This document shows positions 8,701 through 11,130 of a DNA stretch of 11,130 bases, in pieces. Made by a program: the position numbers and the translations under genes. Source of the DNA: Actinomycetes bacterium (GTDB lineage Bacteria > Actinomycetota > Acidimicrobiia > Acidimicrobiales > Acidimicrobiaceae); the NCBI GenBank assembly GCA_021823385.1, contig JAKAOC010000029.1, positions 1 to 11,130 of the forward strand. The letters run 5' to 3'. The notes below the pieces were generated by a model that was not told where the DNA came from, ran no database searches, and saw only the letters and a program-made list of their open reading frames with translations. Positions within the stretch are counted from its first letter, which is position 1, and every line of letters begins with the position of its first letter.

Positions 8701-8996
8701 TCTTCGCAGGCGCGCGCGAGGGCGGCGTCCTCGCTTAAGAAGCCGTAGCCGGGATGGATGGCGTCCGCGCTGCGAGCGATTGCGGCCGTGATGATCGAAC
8801 CCACATCCAAATACGCGCTGGGCCCCGTCCCGCCGAGGCCAACTGCCTGATCGGCCAACGAGGTGTGCAAGCCAGCATCATCGTCCGCGAAGACCGCGAT
8901 GGCCGTGCGATCCAGCTGGTGAATGGCACGGATGATCCTTAGCGCTATCTCCCCTCGGTTGGCTACGAGGATGCGGTTGAGGTGCTTCGTGTCCAT
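5781..8996 (-). CDS. Single-chain biotin-dependent acyl-CoA carboxylase (BC-BCCP-CT fusion, LCC-type)
   Basis: A 1071-aa protein carrying the whole biotin carboxylation cycle. Residues 1 to about 450 are the biotin carboxylase: ILVANRGEIALRI at 9-21, HPGYGFLSE at 81-89, the ATP-grasp loop GGGGRGM at 162-168, HLEVQ at 208-212, ERDCSIQRRHQK at 226-237 and EANPRLQVEHTVTE at 287-300 with the expected catalytic Arg291. Residues about 464-534 are the biotin carrier, with EAMKMEH and the biotinyl Lys498. Residues about 560-1071 are the carboxyltransferase, with FTLRGGSG at 650-657, RRFLSYLP at 800-807 and WPSGDWGSLP at 980-989. The short BC-BCCP linker leaves no room for a BT domain there. The architecture and size match the single-chain long-chain acyl-CoA carboxylase described from Mycobacterium avium paratuberculosis; the actual substrate chain length is unknown. 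ATG 8996 has GGAG 7 nt upstream. First gene of the operon; the ligase follows after 20 bp. Confidence 0.93.
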   Translation of the reverse strand: MDTKHLNRILVANRGEIALRIIRAIHQLDRTAIAVFADDDAGLHTSLADQAVGLGGTGPSAYLDVGSIITAAIARSADAIHPGYGFLSEDAALARACEETGLAFIGPSSQVLATFGDKLAARALAEKAGVAVPPGTSRPTTQAEALEFLDSQGPMMIKAVLGGGGRGMAEVRHADQLAQAFARCSSEARGSFGDGTLYVEKLLDGSRHLEVQVVADRHGAVAHLWERDCSIQRRHQKVIEVAPGPRLEPGIRRALLAAATRLATISGYQGVGTFEFLLNGSDFYFIEANPRLQVEHTVTEAITGIDLVATQILLAEGAALADCGLAEPPTPRGVAIEVRLNAETLDSSGTPVPSTGILRTFELPSGPGVRIDTAGHPGMAINPRYDSLLAKVIVTGEDFRKAALRAEAAISELRIEGVATNQELIKAILADEDFLGGEWNTSYIQDHLAGLLPPTSGATPHSEQPGVIQAPLSGTVIAVAQEGMVPLAGSLLVIEAMKMEHVVQAKAETRVVRPLVRPGDLVESGAPVMLVETAVTAAAPDAAEATHGRLHGGTAEGWAREVEEIARRGAFAESMGGPEKVARQHQTGRLTARERIEALADPGSFIEIGKLAGFATRDESGEASEVSPANFIAGTALLEGRKVALGVDDFTLRGGSGDAAIHAKQVFLEQYANQMRLPVVRLLDGQSGGGSVKMALEAGYTYVPVNPAWDAVVDNLSVVPVASACLGPTAGLGAARLVMSHLAVMVEGVGQLFVAGPPLVQNATGETLSKEALGGAEVHRSNGSVERIVRSESEAFEVIRRFLSYLPASAFEPPPVLAKGDPGDRRDESLLSAVPRSKRHPYAIWPILEAIFDVGSVFTFAEYGGGTVTLLARLDGHPVGVIAADPFKGATLTVEGAMAVTRLVDLCETFHLPIVSLTDQAGMSIGLEGERRATIRHGARAIASVYQARVPQAELILRRVYGVGGAGIVNRHRATRSWAWPSGDWGSLPGQGGVEAAFRSTIEAAADPESEVARLRHELTTVGSPFRTAEKFGVHDIIDPRESRPLLCDWVHDAYRLIPDLLGRPSFGTRP

Positions 8997-9017
8997 GGGA
9001 CGGCTCCAGATGCTGTC

Positions 9018-9035
9018 GCTGACGTCACTGTCAGC
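9018..9035. promoter_or_regulatory. 18-bp inverted repeat, candidate TetR operator
   Basis: GCTGAC-GTCACT-GTCAGC is a perfect 6-bp inverted repeat with a 6-bp centre. Its left part also contains the 8-bp palindrome TGACGTCA (9020-9027). It ends 21 bp before the carboxylase start codon and abuts the possible minus-strand -10 box at 9041-9036, so a bound dimer would cover the transcription start. Size and symmetry suit a TetR dimer, and the regulator is encoded in the operon it precedes. Binding is inferred. Confidence 0.5.
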
Positions 9036-9041
9036 ACACTA
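9036..9041 (-). promoter_or_regulatory. Possible -10 box of the carboxylase operon
   Basis: On the minus strand TAGTGT (9041-9036) fits the TANNNT pattern of actinobacterial -10 boxes. It predicts transcription from about 9029, giving a leader of roughly 33 nt that contains GGAG (9007-9004) 7 nt before ATG 8996. The -35 region (TGGCGA at a 17-bp spacing) is weak. Confidence 0.35.
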
Positions 9042-9122
9042 CTCCTGTTCCTCGTCCCTCGCCACCCACCTGGCATATCCATAACCGTGCACCGGGGAGG
9101 AGCACAAGAAGGGGAGGCGGGC

Positions 9123-9164
9123 GCACCGGAGAGTCCGGGTGCTGGGCATTCGGGCATTTAGTGT
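9123..9164 (+). promoter_or_regulatory. tyrS promoter region
   Basis: TAGTGT at 9159-9164 fits a -10 box and lies 7 nt before the tyrS ATG, so the mRNA would start at or next to the start codon. Just upstream are an 8-bp spaced direct repeat, GGGCATT at 9144-9150 and 9152-9158, and an imperfect inverted repeat, GCACCGGA (9123-9130) with TCCGGGTGC (9134-9142). I see no T-box element: the 175-bp gap between the carboxylase and tyrS start codons is too short for one with its own promoter. Confidence 0.45.
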
Positions 9165-9171
9165 CTAGGGA

Positions 9172-10467
9172 ATGAGCAAACCGAAGCCTTCCGTTTCCGA
9201 GGACCTGACCTGGCGCGGACTCATCTACCAGATAAGTGACGAGAGTCTCCCTGCCATGCTCGACGCCGGCGAGGCGACGGCCTATATAGGCTTCGATCCG
9301 AGCGGCGATTCGCTTCACGCCGGGCACCTCATCCAGCTCTTCAACCTGCGCCGCCTTCAGCTGGGCGGGAACCGGCCCATCGTGCTGGCAGGGGGCGCAA
9401 CCGGCATGATCGGCGATCCTTCCGGGAAGTCCGAGGAGCGCAACCTGTTGAGCGTGGATGAGATCGTCCATAACGTGGAGAAAGTCTCGGCCCAGCTAAC
9501 GCGAGTGCTCGACTTCGCCCCCGGACCGGCGGCCGCGACACTCGTGAACAACTTCGACTGGTTGGGCAAGGAGAGCCTTCTCGGATTCCTGCGCGACGTC
9601 GGCAAGCACATTACCGTCAACCAGATGATCCATAAGGACTCGGTGCACACACGGCTGACCGAGCGTGAGAGCGGAATCTCATTTACGGAATTCAGCTACA
9701 TGTTGCTGCAGGCGGCGGACTTCCTGCACCTCTACGACGCGTTCGGTTGCAACTTGCAGATGGGCGCTTCAGACCAGTGGGGAAACATCACGACCGGAAT
9801 CGAGTTGGTGCGCAAGTCGCGTGGAGCCGCCGTCTACGGGATCACGTCGCCGCTCCTGCTCAAGGCGGATGGCACCAAGTTTGGAAAGAGCGAGAAGGGT
9901 GCGGTCTACCTGGACTCCGCACGAACCTCGGTCTATGAGTTCTATCAGTTCTTCCTGCGTTCCGAGGATGCCTCGGTCGGGCAATACCTGAAGTTCTTCA
10001 CCTTCCTCTCCCGGGAGGATATCGAGGCGCTCGAAGGCTCCACTCGTGATCATCCCGAGGAGCGCCGGGCCCAGCATGCATTGGCCTCTGAGGTCACGCG
10101 CATGTTCCACGGCGAGGACGGGCTTGCTCTCGCCCGGCAGGCCTCTGAAGCGCTCTTTTCAACCGAAGTTTTCTCGATGGACGAGCGCGCCCTGGAGATG
10201 GCTCTGGCGGGCGCGCCGGCACATCATGTTGGAGCTGCGGCACTAGGTCAGGGAGTCGAGCTTGTGGTGCTGCTGGCCGAGTCGGGGCTTGCCCAGTCCC
10301 GGTCGCAGGCTCGAAAGCTGATTGAGCAGGGTGGCGTATACGTGAACAACGTACGCGTCACGGATGCCGAGCGTTCGGTCGGCACCTCCGACGTACTACC
10401 CGGCGGCAGAATCATGCTCAGGCGCGGCAAGAAGGAGTACGTCTCGGTGGTTGTGGAGCCGGCCTGA
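9172..10467 (+). CDS. tyrS: Tyrosine--tRNA ligase
   Basis: Class I aminoacyl-tRNA synthetase that charges tRNA-Tyr in the cytoplasm; 431 aa, usual for bacterial TyrS. The nucleotide-binding domain carries YIGFDPSGDSLHAGHL at about 38-53 with the HIGH motif as HAGH (49-52) and GDPSGKS at 81-87. Tyrosine recognition is in SYMLLQAADF (175-184) and QMGASDQWGN (196-205). The KMSKS loop is KFGKS (236-240), the form typical of TyrS. A C-terminal S4 RNA-binding domain starts near 365 (LVVLLAESGLAQSRSQARKL) and runs almost to the end. TrpRS is excluded by the KFGKS loop and the S4 domain. The ATG at 9172 has only AGGGA directly against it, too close for a normal Shine-Dalgarno, while TAGTGT sits 7 nt upstream, so translation is probably leaderless. 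It diverges from the carboxylase operon and its TGA abuts the TGA of the convergent HIT gene. Confidence 0.98.
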   Translation: MSKPKPSVSEDLTWRGLIYQISDESLPAMLDAGEATAYIGFDPSGDSLHAGHLIQLFNLRRLQLGGNRPIVLAGGATGMIGDPSGKSEERNLLSVDEIVHNVEKVSAQLTRVLDFAPGPAAATLVNNFDWLGKESLLGFLRDVGKHITVNQMIHKDSVHTRLTERESGISFTEFSYMLLQAADFLHLYDAFGCNLQMGASDQWGNITTGIELVRKSRGAAVYGITSPLLLKADGTKFGKSEKGAVYLDSARTSVYEFYQFFLRSEDASVGQYLKFFTFLSREDIEALEGSTRDHPEERRAQHALASEVTRMFHGEDGLALARQASEALFSTEVFSMDERALEMALAGAPAHHVGAAALGQGVELVVLLAESGLAQSRSQARKLIEQGGVYVNNVRVTDAERSVGTSDVLPGGRIMLRRGKKEYVSVVVEPA

Positions 10468-10884
10468 TCAGCCGCGGGCCAACGCGCCGCGCAACAAGGT
10501 TGCGACCGACGCGGCTTGCTCCGAAGAGTCGTAGCGGGTGCGAGGCCAGAAGAAGCCGTGCAGTCCGTCCTTGCGCCGCCGGGGTACAACGTGGAGATGC
10601 AGGTGCGGAACGCTTTGAGAGACGACCGCGTTGGTGGCCATGAAGTTCCCGTCGCAACCGAGCACCTCGCGCTGCGCAAGGGCGACTTTTTGGCCCAGCT
10701 GGCTCAAGGAGCCGAGAACTTCGCCTGGGCAATCAGCCAGCTCGTTGTAGTGCCTGATGGGGAAGACCAGGCAGTGCCCAGGGAAGAGAGGTGCGTGGTC
10801 AAGGATCACCATCCGGGTGGCGTCTCGGTGAACGACCTCGGCTCCGCTCTCCCCGGATGCGATCTGGCAAAAGATGCAGGCCAC
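10468..10884 (-). CDS. HIT-family nucleotide hydrolase/transferase
   Basis: Small 138-aa histidine-triad protein. The signature is HLHLH at 94-98 inside SVPHLHLHVVPR, with His96 as predicted nucleophile. N-terminal Cys3 and Cys6 (CIFC), with His45 and His94, match the zinc site of HINT-like members. DHAPLFPGHCLVFPIRHYNEL at about 29-49 is the conserved central strand-helix region, and the GFFWPR tail is shared with a bacterial HIT subgroup. Such proteins cleave phosphoramidates or nucleoside phosphate conjugates, including aminoacyl-adenylates, and the gene sits next to tyrS, but a functional link is only speculation. The GTG at 10884 lacks a Shine-Dalgarno and has TATGAT exactly 6 nt upstream, so the mRNA is predicted to begin at the start codon. 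It converges on tyrS with no gap and diverges from the gene at the right edge. Confidence 0.9.
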   Translation of the reverse strand: MACIFCQIASGESGAEVVHRDATRMVILDHAPLFPGHCLVFPIRHYNELADCPGEVLGSLSQLGQKVALAQREVLGCDGNFMATNAVVSQSVPHLHLHVVPRRRKDGLHGFFWPRTRYDSSEQAASVATLLRGALARG

Positions 10885-10890
10885 GGACCG

Positions 10891-10896
10891 ATCATA
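10891..10896 (-). promoter_or_regulatory. -10 box of the HIT gene (leaderless start)
   Basis: TATGAT on the minus strand (10896-10891) differs from the -10 consensus at one base. CGGTCC separates it from GTG 10884, so a start of transcription 7 nt after the box falls on the G of GTG. No clear -35 box is visible at the usual distance. Confidence 0.6.
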
Positions 10897-10932
10897 TCGG
10901 CGAGGCGCGAGCCGGCCACCGGACAGTGCCCG

Positions 10933-10948
10933 TCGACGTCGATAGGAT
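10933..10948 (+). promoter_or_regulatory. Palindrome next to a possible -10 box of the right-edge gene
   Basis: TCGACGTCGA at 10933-10942 is a perfect 10-bp palindrome and directly abuts TAGGAT (10943-10948), a TANNNT-type -10 candidate. GCCCGTCG occurs twice, at 10928-10935 and 10952-10959. The arrangement could be an operator over the promoter of the rightward gene, but short palindromes are common in GC-rich DNA. Confidence 0.3.
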
Positions 10949-11040
10949 TGCGCCCGTCGGTGTCAAATCGGTGCGAAGACAACTTTGGAGGCGTGGTGGA
11001 CGAGAGCGCGAGCGCTGGCTATGGAAGGGTTCCTGGGCGG

Positions 11041-11130
11041 ATGGCCGACAGCCCTGCGGAATACGACCGCCTGAGGAGGCGCGTTCTATGGTCGCTGCCG
11101 TCGGGGCTGTATCTGCTGGGCAGCGCAGGT
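11041..11130 (+). CDS. Probable flavin reductase-like protein (3' end missing)
   Basis: Thirty in-frame codons from an ATG to the window end, giving MADSPAEYDRLRRRVLW and then SLPSGLYLLGSAG. This resembles the first strand of the flavin reductase-like FMN-binding split-barrel family, where a phrase like LPSGLYLLGS opens the domain. If so, the enzyme would bind FMN or FAD and reduce it with NAD(P)H, but only about 30 residues are visible, so the family call is tentative. The start is uncertain. The frame is open far upstream; GTG 10996 lies 4 nt after GGAGG (10987-10991), and GTG 10960 lies 11 nt after the possible -10 box TAGGAT. ATG 11041 has GGAAGGG 11 nt upstream and gives the N-terminus most like the family. 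It diverges from the HIT gene. Confidence 0.45.
   Translation, partial: MADSPAEYDRLRRRVLWSLPSGLYLLGSAG

Noticed and set aside
9031..9471. Minus-strand open frame of 146 aa over the start of tyrS
   Set aside because: It covers the tyrS promoter and catalytic N-terminus in antisense and shows no protein family; treated as a shadow.

Overview
This is a GC-rich, gene-dense stretch of bacterial chromosome. Several things point to an actinobacterium, probably one outside the best-known genera: a menaquinone (not ubiquinone) pathway, a single-chain BC-BCCP-CT acyl-CoA carboxylase of the kind described from mycobacteria, TetR control of acyl-CoA metabolism, GTG starts, and several genes that look leaderless (a TANNNT hexamer 6-8 nt before the start codon and no Shine-Dalgarno). 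The lineage is inferred from gene content only. I see no transposase, phage gene, CRISPR array, tRNA or rRNA.

Positions 1-3379 hold three menaquinone genes on alternating strands: the 3' part of menA (+), menH (-) and menD (+). menA and menH converge and overlap by 4 bp through their stop codons. menH and menD diverge from a gap of only 38 bp. MenD makes SEPHCHC from isochorismate and 2-oxoglutarate, MenH eliminates pyruvate to give SHCHC, and MenA later prenylates DHNA at the membrane. menF, menC, menE and menB are not in the window.

Positions 3407-8996 hold a compact minus-strand operon, read from right to left: a 1071-aa single-chain biotin-dependent acyl-CoA carboxylase, an AMP-forming acyl-CoA ligase, and a TetR-family regulator. 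The ligase should turn a free carboxylic acid into its CoA thioester, and the carboxylase should add a carboxyl group to such a thioester. The ligase and regulator genes overlap by 4 bp. A perfect 18-bp inverted repeat lies next to a possible -10 box just upstream of the carboxylase and is a natural candidate operator for the regulator. The acid substrate cannot be read from the sequence. This operon is the most interesting unit in the window.

Positions 9001-11130 hold tyrS (+), a HIT-family hydrolase (-) whose stop codon abuts that of tyrS in a TGATCA palindrome, and the first 30 codons of a probable flavin reductase-like gene (+) cut by the window end. The gaps at 8997-9171 and 10885-11040 are divergent promoter regions with short palindromes and good -10 candidates.

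Every gene belongs to a known family. I found no wholly unknown system. What deserves a second look is the carboxylase/ligase/TetR operon with its operator candidate, the leaderless starts, and the stop-to-stop convergent gene pairs.
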